64,000 bases of DNA from Pseudomonas sp. B33.4 (GCF_034555375.1 NZ_CP140706.1:549001-613000); one strand, 5' to 3'; numbered from the stretch's first letter, positions 37,801 through 47,440 are shown. Notes: a model not told the origin generated them from the sequence alone. Translations and numbers: made by a program.

Positions 37801-39640
37801 CGAATTCCACTATGACATCCAGACGGGGATGCTGGGCTGGACGAAAACCGAAGAAACGTCGATCAAGCGGCAGATGATCACCCGGTTTGCCTATGACGAT
37901 ATCGGTCGTGAAACCTGCCGTACATTCGAGATTCAGGGCCAGCCCGACCAGACGCTGGAATCGACTTACACGCTTGCTGGCAAACTGGCGCAGAAAGTGT
38001 CCAGGCGTGGCACGCAAGTATTGCGCGATGAGCAATTTGCCTACGATGTGCGCGGGCGTCTGATCCAATACGACTGTGCCGGCACTCAAAAGCCACGCGA
38101 TCCGTATGGCAAGGAAATAATTCAGCAGATTTTCACCTTCGATGCGCTGGATAACATGCTTACCGTGCAGACGAAGTTCCCGCTGGGCTTGAATATGACC
38201 ACCTTCAGTTATGCCAATCCTGATCCTGTACAGCTCAGTGCAGTCAAGCATTCCCATGTCGACTATCCACCGGCGGTGACGCTGGAGTACGACGCCAACG
38301 GCAGGATGATCAAGGACGACCAGGCGCGAACTCTGGCCTATGACGCGTTCGGACGTCTTGAACAGTTGTCCAGCAAAGGGGGATCAATCATTCGTGGCTA
38401 CCACTACGACGGTTTCGACGATCTGGTTGAGCTATCGCAACCCGATAAGGTAACTGCGCAGCGTTACTACTACGCAGGCCGGGTCGCCAACGAGGTGAGT
38501 GGTGAAAATTCATCCAGTGTTGTGCGTCACGGTGGCGCGCTTGTGGGGCAACAGCAGCTCGGTTTGAACGCTGGCGCGCAACTGTTTGGAACCGATCAGC
38601 AGCAAAGTGTGCTGGCAACGCTGGGCAAGGAACAGCTCACCGATTGCGCCTACAGCCCTTACGGGCATCGGCCGGCTGAAGGTGGTTTGTTCAGTCTGGC
38701 GGGGTTCAACGGCGAGCAGCTGGATCCGGTTACCGGGCTGTATCTGCTGGGTAACGGTTACAGAGCCTATAGTCCGACACTGATGCGTTTTCTCGCCCCC
38801 GACAGCATGAGTCCGTTCGGCGCAGGCGGGTTGAACGCCTACAGTTATTGCTTGGGCGACCCGGTCAATCGTGTCGACCCGACCGGGCATATCTCCTGGC
38901 AATCGATCCTCGGCATCGGCCTGAGTATCCTCGGGGTTGTTGCCAGCGTGCTGACGATGGGCGCGGCGACGCCATGGGCAGCGGCGGCGTTGGGACTGGC
39001 AGTGACTTCAGGCTTGGCGGGTATTGCCAGTGAGGTGGTCAATGAGTTGGCACCGGGTTCTCAAGCAGGCGAGATACTGGGCTGGATCAGTTTCGGTCTT
39101 GGGCTGGCTTCGCTCGGTGCAGGTTTGGCGGCGGGTGCAAAAGCTGCCGTGAATACCGGCAGGAAAATGGCTTCAGCCTTTAGCGAGGGACTCAGTGGCA
39201 AGGGGGCAGGCAAAGCAGGACAATATTTGAAGAAGGGTGGAAAAGGCGCCAAGGCTGCGGCCAAAAAAGCCAATGCTCCCGTTGAGAAAGTAGCGCAAGA
39301 GCCTTGGCAATTGCAGAAAGCCAAGGAAAACTTGATCTCGACTAAAGCCAGGCAGGAAATGGCTGAAGATTTCTACAAAGGCGTGGAAAGCAATAAGTCC
39401 CCCAGACAAGCAGCGGTGGAACTCGCCATGAAGTACGAGGAATTCGGAAGCGTGGGCGATGGAAAAACAGTATCGCATGTCTTTTTTTCGAGCCATGGAG
39501 GACGTGGGGAGCGTATTTACCTTCTGGAGGACACTAAACAGAGAGTCTGCAAAGTTATCCAGGCGGGCGGCCATTGGTCCGACGGGCAGACCAACGCAAT
39601 AATCAGATCGGCCAGAAGTATGGATACAACGCGCGTGTGA
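34838..39640 (+). CDS. TcC-like RHS repeat protein with variable C-terminal (toxin-type) tail
   Basis: 1600 residues, no signal peptide. The N-terminus SNAFNFGEFVSGGVDPRTG is that of Pseudomonas RHS/TcC-like proteins. At least ten YD-type repeats run from about 590 to 1210 (YDAIGRVV, YDGFGRTT, YDVFDRII, YDGLGRLI, YDDIGRET, YDVRGRLI, YDANGRMI, YDAFGRLE), the shell of an RHS cocoon. The core-associated domain has LYLLGNGYRAYSP and ends DPTGH at 1347-1351, where the C-terminal tail normally begins. The 249-residue tail has two Gly/Ala-rich hydrophobic stretches (about 1353-1400 and 1411-1436), a Lys-rich linker (GKGAGKAGQYLKKGGKGAK) and a final 120 residues (SHVFFSSHGGRGERIYLLED) I cannot assign. 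AAAAGGA precedes ATG 34838 by eight bases. No immunity-like gene follows; no TcA/TcB genes are near. Confidence 0.85.
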   Translation: MGSNSSSVVHSNAFNFGEFVSGGVDPRTGMYNCAFSLGKLHSADLNGPELALSLGFNPLNQADIGFGVGWSLPMTNYDLRSKVMTLSNGERYRAVETSTGLKFKEMKLQTARVLVTGKERYEVRYKDGRRELLKVLTGTQVAVVEKIVAANGVSISLKHELFNQFPRLSEVRDGKRSLLKITRNSGQVTLTRHPDTSTSSDYKLILKNARVTAIELPVGKGWDLEYEVIDEASYLHRVVNPLRGVEIIRYKRQGHSFLNGVERTLPFVIAHDIYPGRGQPRLCKVYRYSDHNFLGQSLTPAKDNDLDPLYLAPNHYVYTSDEQLIVSGKVHTRIKRTYNKFHLLVAEVTTCGDAQITAATEYHGSVTKPFNEQVAQFRLPKVQTVTYLDRRTQQERVETTVTEFDGEGNLLKHVEPSGVTTLTEFYPTSGGEKCPEDPLGFSRFPRKRTVTAAALGNASTVTYYNYALHTALDGAELASVLPVEECFYEVIELVEVVELVEVVKRVEVLRSKTERSYLNTPKDPLKHGATAQQSITLNDKKTATAFSYELEGDRLRIKSSTRGFDGALQTSEKVLSTLTGLQVSEVGVDGERIQYEYDAIGRVVCKTVASGTPYAAATQWAYLAASRQQPATMVTTDPAGGEQRMTYDGLERVLTVQEKDCDHPDKDGLIPTREIYSALHDSVGHKVKVTLTDWCDGQPYPVSNRYEFDSWGQVSTTLHADGRIEHSEADPVLRQQTHWFQGMGKTLTLVNEFGKPVSVESFNLKSKSLGKTVYSYDGFGRTTGKTDPVGNTTRYEYDVFDRIIRTVLPDTSAVVTDYAEHSDEGLSIGIKVGDKVLGQQTYDGLGRLIQSTVGGRKSEAGYEDGFTPPQWYKSADGKKTEFTYLRALGGLLTERKAGALLTAMTYDPVSGNPLTCTEHDRTRSFTYYPSGRIKSETTTFGAITKATSSTWSLQGRPITHVDVLGAESRSAYDKHGRLLSTSQGTLKTEFHYDIQTGMLGWTKTEETSIKRQMITRFAYDDIGRETCRTFEIQGQPDQTLESTYTLAGKLAQKVSRRGTQVLRDEQFAYDVRGRLIQYDCAGTQKPRDPYGKEIIQQIFTFDALDNMLTVQTKFPLGLNMTTFSYANPDPVQLSAVKHSHVDYPPAVTLEYDANGRMIKDDQARTLAYDAFGRLEQLSSKGGSIIRGYHYDGFDDLVELSQPDKVTAQRYYYAGRVANEVSGENSSSVVRHGGALVGQQQLGLNAGAQLFGTDQQQSVLATLGKEQLTDCAYSPYGHRPAEGGLFSLAGFNGEQLDPVTGLYLLGNGYRAYSPTLMRFLAPDSMSPFGAGGLNAYSYCLGDPVNRVDPTGHISWQSILGIGLSILGVVASVLTMGAATPWAAAALGLAVTSGLAGIASEVVNELAPGSQAGEILGWISFGLGLASLGAGLAAGAKAAVNTGRKMASAFSEGLSGKGAGKAGQYLKKGGKGAKAAAKKANAPVEKVAQEPWQLQKAKENLISTKARQEMAEDFYKGVESNKSPRQAAVELAMKYEEFGSVGDGKTVSHVFFSSHGGRGERIYLLEDTKQRVCKVIQAGGHWSDGQTNAIIRSARSMDTTRV
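36297..36365 (+). repeat. In-frame Glu/Val tandem repeat inside the RHS gene
   Basis: Near-repeats of GAAGTTGTTGAACTTGTT encode YEVIELVEVVELVEVVKRVEV at about residues 488-507, unlike the surrounding YD-repeat protein. It looks like slippage-type expansion of an 18-base unit. Confidence 0.7.
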
Positions 39641-39665
39641 GCAGCCTGAGTACTTTGCTTGCCCT

Positions 39666-40739
39666 TTATGGGTTTGAAGGTCTGGAGTGCCGTTCCAGTG
39701 CCCACTCCACATGCTCCCTGACCAACTCTGACGGATAATCCCGTCGCGCCTTCAACGCTTCCAGCACCGGAATCGTTGAAGGCGCATTGCCCAGCCCCAC
39801 CGCCAGATTCCGCAACCAGCGCTCATACCCCGCCCGCCGCAATGGCGAGCCTTCGGTACTGCTCAAAAACTTCTCTTCGTCCCACAAAAACAGCTCGGCC
39901 AGTTCGGCGTTGTCGAGGTTGTGCCGTGGCTTGAAATCGCTTTCCCCGGAGGGCTTGGCGAAACGATTCCACGGGCAGACGATCTGGCAGTCATCACAGC
40001 CGAACACGCGATTGCCGATCAGCGGACGCAGATCCTCAGGTATTGCGGTTTTCAGCTCGATGGTCAGATAGGAAATGCAACGTCGCGCGTCCAGCACATA
40101 CGGGCCGACGAAGGCATTGGTCGGGCAGATATCGAGGCACGCAGTGCAGCGGCCGCAGTGTTCGCTGCTGTGCGGTTCATCCACCGGCAACGGCAGGTCG
40201 ACGAACAGTTCGCTCAAGAAGAAATAGCTGCCGGCCTTGCGATTCAGTACCAAGGTGTTCTTGCCGATCCAGCCCAGCCCGGCCTGTTCGGCGATGGCTT
40301 TTTCCAGCACCGGAGCGCTGTCGACAAACGCACGGAAACCGAACGGGCCGATCTGCGCCTGAATCTTGTCGGCCAATTGCTGCACACGTTTACGGATCAA
40401 TTTGTGGTAATCGCGGCCCAAGGCATAACGCGACACGTAAGCTTTTTCCGGTTGCGCGAGCATTTGCGCCATTTGTGTGTCGCCGGGCAGGTAGTCCATT
40501 CGCAGCGACACCACACGCAAAGTACCCGGCACCAGCTCCTCCGGGTGCGAACGTTTGCTGCCATGGGCGCCCATGTAATCCATTTCACCGTGGTAGCCGG
40601 CCTCGAGCCAGCGCGCGAGGTGCTGCTCATGCTCGGCCAGATCCAGCCCGCTGATGCCGACTTGCTGAAAGCCCAGCTCGCGGCCCCAATCCTTGATTGA
40701 TTGGGCGAGGGCGGGCAGGTCTGTGGTGATGGCGGACAT
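39666..40739 (-). CDS. queG: Epoxyqueuosine reductase QueG
   Basis: Cobalamin- and Fe-S-dependent enzyme reducing epoxyqueuosine to queuosine in tRNA wobble positions. 357 residues. Two 4Fe-4S cluster motifs are visible: CGRCTACLDICPTNAF, and FGCDDCQIVCPWN with the Cys of DARRCISYL. N-terminal LGFQQVGISGLDLAEHEQHL and GLGWIGKNTLVLN are family-typical. ATG 40739 (MSAITTDLP) is chosen; the frame extends upstream across the divergent nnrD start. Its 3' end lies 25 bases from the end of the RHS gene, marking the right edge of the accessory block. Confidence 0.95.
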   Translation of the reverse strand: MSAITTDLPALAQSIKDWGRELGFQQVGISGLDLAEHEQHLARWLEAGYHGEMDYMGAHGSKRSHPEELVPGTLRVVSLRMDYLPGDTQMAQMLAQPEKAYVSRYALGRDYHKLIRKRVQQLADKIQAQIGPFGFRAFVDSAPVLEKAIAEQAGLGWIGKNTLVLNRKAGSYFFLSELFVDLPLPVDEPHSSEHCGRCTACLDICPTNAFVGPYVLDARRCISYLTIELKTAIPEDLRPLIGNRVFGCDDCQIVCPWNRFAKPSGESDFKPRHNLDNAELAELFLWDEEKFLSSTEGSPLRRAGYERWLRNLAVGLGNAPSTIPVLEALKARRDYPSELVREHVEWALERHSRPSNP

Positions 40740-40802
40740 GAGGCGAGAGAAACCGGAGCTGAGGTGCGTATAATTCTGCCAGACATCGGAGCCCGAAGAC
40801 GC

Positions 40803-42302
40803 ATGCCGCACACGAAAGATCAATTACCCGACGCGCTGTATGGCGCTGCACAGGTGCGCGAACTCGATGCACGGCTGATTGCCGCCGGTACGCCGGGCTT
40901 CGAATTGATGCTGCGCGCGGCTCATGCGACGTGGCGCGCGCTGGTGCGGCAATGGCCGTCGGCAACTGAACTGACGGTGCTGGCCGGGCACGGCAACAAT
41001 GCCGGTGATGGTTATCTGGTCGCGGCGATGGCGCAGCGAGCCGGGTGGCAGGTGCGGGTGTTGGCGGTCGGCGATCCGCAGCGCTTGCAGGGCGATGCCG
41101 CGCAAGCCCATGCCGAGGCTCTGTCCGAAGGCGTCGCGGTGCAGGGCTGGCAGGTTCAAAGTGAACTGCGCGGGGTCATTCTCGATGCCTTGCTCGGCAC
41201 GGGTCTGAGCGGGGATGTGCGCGAGCCTTATGTCTCGGCGATCAAGGCAATCAACGCCAGCGGTCTGCCGGTGACAGCCGTCGATATCCCTTCCGGGTTG
41301 TGTGCCGATACCGGACATGTGCTGGGTGTCGCCGTGCGAGCCGATCTGACCGTGACCTTTATCGGTCTGAAACTCGGCCTGTTCACCGGAGACGCGGCGG
41401 ATCACATCGGCTCGTTGCTGTTTAATGATCTGCAGGCCAGCGCCGACATTTATCGTGACATTCCTGTTATCGCCCAACGGCTCAACACCGCTAATCTTCC
41501 ACGATTGGCGGCGCGTGCACCGACTTCGCACAAGGGCCGTTTTGGCCATGTGCTGCTGATCGGTGGCGATCACGGTTTTGGCGGAGCGATTCTGCTCAGC
41601 ACCGAAACGGCACTGCGCAGCGGCGCGGGCATGGTTTCGCTGGCGACTCGCCCCGAACATGTACCGGCGGCGCTGACTCGCGTGCCGGAGGCCATGGCGC
41701 TCGGCGCGTCTTCTGCCAATCAGTTGATGGGTTTGCTGGAGAAAGTTTCTGTGCTGGTGGTCGGCCCGGGACTTGGGCAGGCCAGTTGGGGCCGCGCACT
41801 GTTGTCGGCGGCCGCCAACGCAGCACTGCCACAAGTATGGGACGCCGACGCATTGAACCTGCTGGCGAGCGGTTTCGTTGAGTTGCCCAAAGATTGCGTG
41901 ATCACCCCGCACCCGGGCGAAGCCGCGCGTTTGCTGGGGATCAGTACCGCCGAAGTGCAGGCAGATCGTCCAGCGGCGGCGCTGGCGTTGAGCAAAAAAC
42001 ATACAGCGGTGGTCGTGTTGAAAGGCGCTGGCAGCCTGATTGCGCATCCCGATGGGCGTCTGGCGCTGTGTCATCAGGGGCATCCGGCCATGGCTACCGC
42101 TGGACTTGGCGATGTGCTGGCTGGTTTGACCGGTGCGCTGCTGGCTCAAGGCATGGACGGCTTCGATGCTGCCTGTCTGGCGGTCTGGCTGCACGCCAAT
42201 GCGGGGATGCAACAAGGGAAATTCGGCCGTGGGCTGGCGGCCAGTGATCTGATCCCAGCCATTCGTCAGTTGTTGGAGGAGCAAGTACCGTGTCTGAAGT
42301 AA
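40803..42302 (+). CDS. nnrD: Bifunctional NAD(P)H-hydrate epimerase / dehydratase
   Basis: Repairs hydrated NAD(P)H. 499 residues. The N-terminal epimerase domain has VLAGHGNNAGDGYLVA and AVDIPSGLCADTG; the C-terminal ADP-dependent dehydratase domain has LIGGDHGFGGAILLS, VITPHPGEAARLL, VVLKGAGSLI and the GHPAMATAGLGDVLAGL nucleotide-binding loop. ATG 40803 gives MPHTKDQLPDALYGAAQVR. It is divergent from queG by 63 bases and overlaps tsaE by 13 bases, opening the nnrD-tsaE-amiB-mutL-miaA-hfq-hflX operon known from E. coli (yjeF). Confidence 0.95.
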   Translation: MPHTKDQLPDALYGAAQVRELDARLIAAGTPGFELMLRAAHATWRALVRQWPSATELTVLAGHGNNAGDGYLVAAMAQRAGWQVRVLAVGDPQRLQGDAAQAHAEALSEGVAVQGWQVQSELRGVILDALLGTGLSGDVREPYVSAIKAINASGLPVTAVDIPSGLCADTGHVLGVAVRADLTVTFIGLKLGLFTGDAADHIGSLLFNDLQASADIYRDIPVIAQRLNTANLPRLAARAPTSHKGRFGHVLLIGGDHGFGGAILLSTETALRSGAGMVSLATRPEHVPAALTRVPEAMALGASSANQLMGLLEKVSVLVVGPGLGQASWGRALLSAAANAALPQVWDADALNLLASGFVELPKDCVITPHPGEAARLLGISTAEVQADRPAAALALSKKHTAVVVLKGAGSLIAHPDGRLALCHQGHPAMATAGLGDVLAGLTGALLAQGMDGFDAACLAVWLHANAGMQQGKFGRGLAASDLIPAIRQLLEEQVPCLK

Positions 42303-42760
42303 CCCTGTACCTGGCCGATGAACAGGCCATGAGCGACTTTGGCGCACGGATCGCCCGCGTGACCCAAGGCCATGGCCTGATTTTTCTCGAAGGCAACCTG
42401 GGGATGGGAAAAACCACCCTGTCGCGGGGCATCATTCGCGGCTTGGGCCATGTCGGCGCGGTAAAAAGTCCGACCTTCACCTTGGTCGAACCTTACGAAA
42501 TCGGTGACATCCGTGCCTTCCACTTCGACCTGTATCGACTGGTCGATCCGGAAGAGCTGGAGTTTCTCGGCATCCGCGACTACTTCGAAGACGATGCCCT
42601 GTGCCTGATCGAGTGGCCCGATAAAGGTGCAGGCTTTTTGCCAAAGCCTGACCTGACCATTACCATTAGCCCGCAAGACAGCGGGCGTTCGCTGAAAATT
42701 TTATCCCAGGGCTCGCGTGGCGAGGCCTGGTGTGCCGCTTTGGCATTGGAATCCAATTAG
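42290..42760 (+). CDS. tsaE: tRNA threonylcarbamoyladenosine biosynthesis ATPase TsaE
   Basis: ATPase needed with TsaB and TsaD for t6A37 modification of ANN-decoding tRNAs. 156 residues. Walker A LEGNLGMGKTTLSRG, the SPTFTLVEPYE segment, FHFDLYRL with the acidic residue, and LIEWPDKG, all typical. The start is GTG at 42290, seven bases after GGAGGAGC, inside the end of nnrD; amiB begins immediately after the stop. Confidence 0.95.
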   Translation: MSEVTLYLADEQAMSDFGARIARVTQGHGLIFLEGNLGMGKTTLSRGIIRGLGHVGAVKSPTFTLVEPYEIGDIRAFHFDLYRLVDPEELEFLGIRDYFEDDALCLIEWPDKGAGFLPKPDLTITISPQDSGRSLKILSQGSRGEAWCAALALESN

Positions 42761-44191
42761 ATGATGGGGTTAGGTATGCGCTTTCGCGCGTTGGTGGCTG
42801 CCGCTGGACTGTTGTTGATGGCAGTAACCGTCAACGCTGTGGCCGATTCAAAGGTCAACAGCGTGCGCCTGTGGCGGGCGCCGGACAACACGCGACTGGT
42901 CTTCGACCTGAGTGGCCCGGTGCAGCACAGCGTCTTCACCCTGACCTCACCGGACCGGCTGGTGATCGACATCAACGGCGCCACCCTCGGTGCGCCGCTG
43001 AATGTGCAGACCGCGAACACGCCGATCACTGCGATGCGTTCGGCCCAACGTACGCCGACTGATCTGCGCGTGGTCATCGACCTGAAGAAAGCCGTCACCC
43101 CGAAAAGTTTCTCGCTGGCGCCGAACGCGCAGTACGGCAATCGTCTGGTGGTCGACCTGTTCGATAATCCGGCCGATGCCGCACCGCCGCCTGCGCCAAC
43201 CCCGCAGGTCGCGACCGTGCCCGCGGTGCCGGTAACCCCGACCGAACCTGCGATCAAATTGCCGCCGGCACCGGCCGGCAAGCGCGACATTATTGTCGTG
43301 ATCGACGCCGGCCACGGTGGCGAAGACCCTGGCGCGTCCGGCTCGCGCGGCCAGCGTGAGAAAGATGTGGTACTGCAGATTGCCCGCGAACTGCAGCGTC
43401 AGGTCAACGGCATGAAAGGTTTCCGCGCCGAACTGACCCGTACCGGCGACTATTTCATCCCGCTGCGCGGCCGTACCGAAATCGCCCGCAAGAAGGGCGC
43501 CGACCTGTTCGTCTCGATTCACGCCGACGCCGCGCCATCTGCCGCCGCTTTCGGTGCCTCGGTGTTTGCCCTGTCCGATCGCGGCGCGACGTCAGAGACC
43601 GCGCGTTGGCTGGCCGACAGCGAAAACCGTTCTGACTTGATCGGTGGTGCCGGCAATGTCAGCCTCGACGACAAGGACCGCATGCTTGCAGGCGTACTGC
43701 TCGATCTGTCGATGACGGCCTCGCTGACCTCCAGCCTCAACGTCGGTCAGAAGGTCCTGACCAACATCGGCCGCGTCACGCCGCTGCACAAACAGCGCGT
43801 GGAACAGGCCGGGTTCATGGTGCTGAAGTCGCCGGACATCCCGTCGATCCTGGTCGAAACCGGCTTCATCTCCAACGCTAACGAAGCAAACAAGCTCTCC
43901 GCCTCAAGCCACCAGCAAGCGCTGGCGCGTTCGATCAGCAGCGGCGTTCGTCAGTTCTTCCAGCAGAACCCGCCACCGGGCACCTACATTGCCTGGCTGC
44001 GTGATTCCGGCAAGATCGCTCAAGGCCCGCGTGATCACCGTGTTGGTCCGGGCGAAACGCTGGCGATGATCGGTGTGCGCTATCAGGTGTCGCCGGCAAC
44101 GCTGCGCAGCGCGAATAATCTGAAAAGCGATGAGTTGAAAGTCGGTCAGCACCTGACCATTCCTGGCACCGAACTGGCGTCCAAAGAATGA
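42761..44191 (+). CDS. amiB: N-acetylmuramoyl-L-alanine amidase AmiB with LysM
   Basis: Periplasmic zinc amidase that splits septal peptidoglycan at cell separation, usually activated by EnvC or NlpD. 476 residues. Signal peptide ([23 protein letters not shown] from the third ATG), AMIN domain at about 28-130, Pro/Ala linker, Amidase_3 at about 172-395 ([35 protein letters not shown]), and LysM at about 425-472 ([19 protein letters not shown]). The first ATG (42761) abuts the tsaE stop; the one at 42776 would give a cleaner signal peptide. mutL overlaps by four bases. Confidence 0.95.
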   Translation: MMGLGMRFRALVAAAGLLLMAVTVNAVADSKVNSVRLWRAPDNTRLVFDLSGPVQHSVFTLTSPDRLVIDINGATLGAPLNVQTANTPITAMRSAQRTPTDLRVVIDLKKAVTPKSFSLAPNAQYGNRLVVDLFDNPADAAPPPAPTPQVATVPAVPVTPTEPAIKLPPAPAGKRDIIVVIDAGHGGEDPGASGSRGQREKDVVLQIARELQRQVNGMKGFRAELTRTGDYFIPLRGRTEIARKKGADLFVSIHADAAPSAAAFGASVFALSDRGATSETARWLADSENRSDLIGGAGNVSLDDKDRMLAGVLLDLSMTASLTSSLNVGQKVLTNIGRVTPLHKQRVEQAGFMVLKSPDIPSILVETGFISNANEANKLSASSHQQALARSISSGVRQFFQQNPPPGTYIAWLRDSGKIAQGPRDHRVGPGETLAMIGVRYQVSPATLRSANNLKSDELKVGQHLTIPGTELASKE

Positions 44192-46101
44192 ACGAAATGC
44201 TGAACGCTGCCGCGCGCATCGAACTGCTCAGCCCTCGGCTGGCGAACCAGATTGCCGCCGGTGAGGTGGTTGAACGCCCGGCTTCGGTGATCAAGGAGCT
44301 GTTGGAAAACAGCCTCGATTCCGGCGCCAAACGCATTGATGTCGACGTCGAGCAGGGTGGCGTCAAGCTGCTGCGCGTACGCGACGATGGTAGCGGTATC
44401 TCCGCCGACGACCTGCCGTTGGCTCTGGCCCGTCACGCCACCAGCAAGATTCGCAATCTGGAAGACCTTGAGCAGGTGATGAGCCTTGGGTTCCGTGGCG
44501 AGGCACTGGCGTCGATCAGCTCCGTGGCGCGCCTGACCCTGACCTCGCGTACTCGCGATGCCGATCAAGCCTGGCAGGTGGAAACCGAAGGCCGTGACAT
44601 GGCGCCTCGGGTTCAACCGGCAGCGCATCCGGTCGGCACCTCGGTGGAAGTCCGTGACCTGTTCTTCAACACCCCCGCGCGACGCAAATTCCTCAAAACC
44701 GAAAAAACCGAATTCGATCACCTGCAAGAAGTGATCAAACGGCTGGCGCTGGCGCGTTTCGACGTCGCATTCCATCTGCGCCACAACGGCAAAACCATCC
44801 TCAGCCTGCACGAGGCCCACGATGATGCGGCCCGCGCGCGGCGTGTGGCAGCAATCTGCGGCTCGGGTTTCCTCGAACAGGCGTTGCCGATCGAGATCGA
44901 GCGCAACGGCTTGCACCTGTGGGGTTGGGTCGGTCTGCCGACCTTCAATCGCAGTCAGGCGGATTTGCAGTATTTCTTCGTGAATGGCCGGGCGGTGCGC
45001 GACAAACTGGTGGCCCACGCGGTGCGTCAGGCTTATCGCGACGTGTTGTTCAATGGTCGCCACCCGACCTTCGCGCTGTTTTTCGAGGTTGATCCGGCGG
45101 CAGTCGACGTCAACGTGCACCCGACCAAACACGAAGTGCGCTTTCGTGACGGGCGCATGGTGCATGACTTCCTTTACGGCACCTTGCACCGCGCGTTGGG
45201 CGATGTGCGTCCGGAAGATCAGCTTGCCGGTTCGGTGACCACAGCCATCGTCCGCCCAACCGGGCTTGATGCCGGTGAGTTCGGCCCACAGGGCGAGATG
45301 CGTCTGGCGGCCAATGCGCTGCTGGAGCAACCGCAGGCGCAACCGGCGTTCAATACCTCGTCCGGCGCCAGTGCCGGCGGCGCTTACCAGTATCAGTACA
45401 CGCCGCGCCCGCAGTCAGGCATGCCGCCGGCCGCCGAGGCGCAAGCCGCGTATCGTGAGTTCTTCGCGCCGCTGCCTGAGGCCAATGCCAACGCATTGCC
45501 GGCCGGTCAGGAAGACATTCCGCCACTCGGTTACGCGCTGGCGCAGCTCAAGGGCATCTACATCCTGTCGGAGAATGCTCAAGGTCTGGTGCTGGTCGAT
45601 ATGCATGCCGCCCACGAGCGGATCATGTATGAGCGCCTGAAAATCGCCATGGCCAGCGAAGGTCTCAGTGGTCAGCCGTTGCTGGTACCGGAGTCGCTGG
45701 CGGTCAGTCAGCGCGAAGCCGATTGTGCTGAAGAGCACGCGGCATGGTTCCAGCGTCTGGGCTTCGAATTGCAGCGTCTGGGCCCGGAAACCCTGGCGAT
45801 TCGTCAAATTCCGGCGTTGTTGAAGCAGGCCGAAGCGAACCGTCTGGTCGGCGACGTGCTGTCGGACCTGATGGAGTACGGCACCAGCGACCGGATTCAG
45901 GCGCACCTCAACGAATTGCTCGGCACCATGGCCTGCCACGGCGCGATTCGCGCCAACCGGCGCCTGGCCCTGCCGGAAATGAACGGCCTGCTGCGTGACA
46001 TGGAAAACACCGAGCGCAGCGGTCAATGTAACCATGGCCGACCGACCTGGACCCAACTGGGCCTGGACGATCTCGACAAACTTTTCCTGCGCGGTCGTTG
46101 A
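44188..46101 (+). CDS. mutL: DNA mismatch repair protein MutL
   Basis: Couples MutS mismatch recognition to strand removal. 637 residues. GHKL motifs [61 protein letters not shown] and [20 protein letters not shown] are all intact. A Pro/Ala/Gln linker (about 380-430) leads to the dimerisation domain with [11 protein letters not shown] and [12 protein letters not shown] to QCNHGRPTW. Pseudomonas MutL lacking MutH is a nicking endonuclease; the CPHGRP-like motif appears here as CNHGRPTW. The stop overlaps miaA by one base. Confidence 0.96.
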   Translation: MNEMLNAAARIELLSPRLANQIAAGEVVERPASVIKELLENSLDSGAKRIDVDVEQGGVKLLRVRDDGSGISADDLPLALARHATSKIRNLEDLEQVMSLGFRGEALASISSVARLTLTSRTRDADQAWQVETEGRDMAPRVQPAAHPVGTSVEVRDLFFNTPARRKFLKTEKTEFDHLQEVIKRLALARFDVAFHLRHNGKTILSLHEAHDDAARARRVAAICGSGFLEQALPIEIERNGLHLWGWVGLPTFNRSQADLQYFFVNGRAVRDKLVAHAVRQAYRDVLFNGRHPTFALFFEVDPAAVDVNVHPTKHEVRFRDGRMVHDFLYGTLHRALGDVRPEDQLAGSVTTAIVRPTGLDAGEFGPQGEMRLAANALLEQPQAQPAFNTSSGASAGGAYQYQYTPRPQSGMPPAAEAQAAYREFFAPLPEANANALPAGQEDIPPLGYALAQLKGIYILSENAQGLVLVDMHAAHERIMYERLKIAMASEGLSGQPLLVPESLAVSQREADCAEEHAAWFQRLGFELQRLGPETLAIRQIPALLKQAEANRLVGDVLSDLMEYGTSDRIQAHLNELLGTMACHGAIRANRRLALPEMNGLLRDMENTERSGQCNHGRPTWTQLGLDDLDKLFLRGR

Positions 46102-47072
46102 TGAGTCAGCTCCCTCCAGCGATTTTCCTGATGGGCCCGACCGCTGCGGGCAAGACCGACCTGGCCATCGAACTGACCAAGGTGCTGCCGTGCGAGCTGA
46201 TCAGTGTCGATTCGGCACTGGTCTATCGCGGCATGGACATCGGCACTGCCAAGCCTTCGAAAGAACTGCTGGCCGAATATCCGCACCGTTTGATCGATAT
46301 TCTCGATCCGGCTGAAGCTTATTCGGCTGCAGATTTCCGTCGCGATGCCCTGCAAGCCATGGCCGAGATCACCGCGCGCGGAAAAATTCCGCTGCTGGTC
46401 GGCGGCACGATGCTCTATTACAAGGCTTTGGTCGAAGGCCTGGCGGACATGCCAGCCGCCGACCCCGAAGTCCGCGCGCAGATCGAAGAAGAGGCTGCAC
46501 GCCTTGGCTGGCAAGCCTTGCACGACCAACTGGCAATCATCGACCCGGTGTCAGCGGCGCGGATTCATCCGAACGATCCGCAGCGCCTGAGTCGCGCGCT
46601 GGAAGTTTATCGGGTCAGTGGTCAGAGCATGACCGAACTGCGCCAGCAACAATCTGCGCAAAGTACTGAAGCAGCCGCTTCGGGACTGCAACAATTGCCC
46701 TATACTGTCGCGAACTTGGCCATTGCCCCGGCAAATCGTCAGGTATTGCACGAGCGCATTAAACAAAGATTCACAAATATGTTGGAACAGGGGTTCATCG
46801 ACGAGGTCGTAGCCCTGCGTAAAAGAAGTGACCTTCATTCGGGGTTGCCGTCTATACGTGCGGTAGGCTACCGCCAAGTCTGGGACTACCTGGATGGCAA
46901 GCTGACGTTGGCCGAAATGCAGGAGCGCGGCATCATCGCCACGCGCCAATTGGCCAAACGCCAGTTCACCTGGCTGCGCAGCTGGGAAGATATACACTGG
47001 CTGGACAGTCTTGATTGCGACAATCTGCCACGCGCCTTGAAATACCTTGGGACCATCTCCATATTGAGCTGA
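46101..47072 (+). CDS. miaA: tRNA dimethylallyltransferase MiaA
   Basis: Adds the dimethylallyl group to A37 of UNN-decoding tRNAs. 323 residues. P-loop [67 protein letters not shown], and the C-terminal [11 protein letters not shown] are present. The start ATG (46101) overlaps the mutL stop, so translation is coupled. hfq follows after a 95-base gap that probably holds an hfq promoter, as in E. coli. Confidence 0.96.
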   Translation: MSQLPPAIFLMGPTAAGKTDLAIELTKVLPCELISVDSALVYRGMDIGTAKPSKELLAEYPHRLIDILDPAEAYSAADFRRDALQAMAEITARGKIPLLVGGTMLYYKALVEGLADMPAADPEVRAQIEEEAARLGWQALHDQLAIIDPVSAARIHPNDPQRLSRALEVYRVSGQSMTELRQQQSAQSTEAAASGLQQLPYTVANLAIAPANRQVLHERIKQRFTNMLEQGFIDEVVALRKRSDLHSGLPSIRAVGYRQVWDYLDGKLTLAEMQERGIIATRQLAKRQFTWLRSWEDIHWLDSLDCDNLPRALKYLGTISILS

Positions 47073-47167
47073 GTCCTTGCAATTGCCGTCTATCCTTGGG
47101 GGTGTGACGGCCAAAGCCATCTGAATTACCTATTTTTTATTATTGAATCCTTAAAGGAGTGCGGCAC

Positions 47168-47428
47168 ATGTCAAAAGGGCATTCGCTACAAGACCCTTAC
47201 TTGAATACTTTACGTAAAGAGAAAGTTGGGGTTTCCATCTACCTGGTCAACGGTATCAAACTGCAAGGCACGATCGAGTCGTTCGACCAGTTCGTGATCC
47301 TGCTGAAAAACACCGTGAGCCAGATGGTTTACAAACACGCTATCTCGACAGTAGTGCCGGTTCGTCCAATTCGTCTGCCTAGCGCAACCGAATCCGAAGC
47401 AGGTGACGCTGAGCCAGGTAACGCCTGA
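47168..47428 (+). CDS. hfq: RNA chaperone Hfq
   Basis: Hexameric Sm-like protein pairing small RNAs with mRNAs, and with Crc in pseudomonads mediating catabolite repression. 86 residues. Sm1 ([33 protein letters not shown], cut in two conserved strands) and Sm2 ([13 protein letters not shown]) are standard, with the distal-face Tyr/Lys and the YKHA signature. The Pseudomonas-type short C-tail ends [16 protein letters not shown] precedes ATG 47168; the frame's earlier ATG at 47159 overlaps that site. Confidence 0.97.
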   Translation: MSKGHSLQDPYLNTLRKEKVGVSIYLVNGIKLQGTIESFDQFVILLKNTVSQMVYKHAISTVVPVRPIRLPSATESEAGDAEPGNA

Positions 47429-47440
47429 TAGGAGTCTCCT

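Noticed and set aside
34838..39640. Contact-dependent (CDI) or T6SS RHS toxin
   Set aside because: No PAAR or VgrG region, no signal peptide and no immunity gene nearby; the N-terminus is of the TcC-like class.
28899..39660. Island taken as prophage or integrative element
   Set aside because: No integrase, tRNA target, att-type repeats or phage genes at either edge; the flanks are ordinary core genes.
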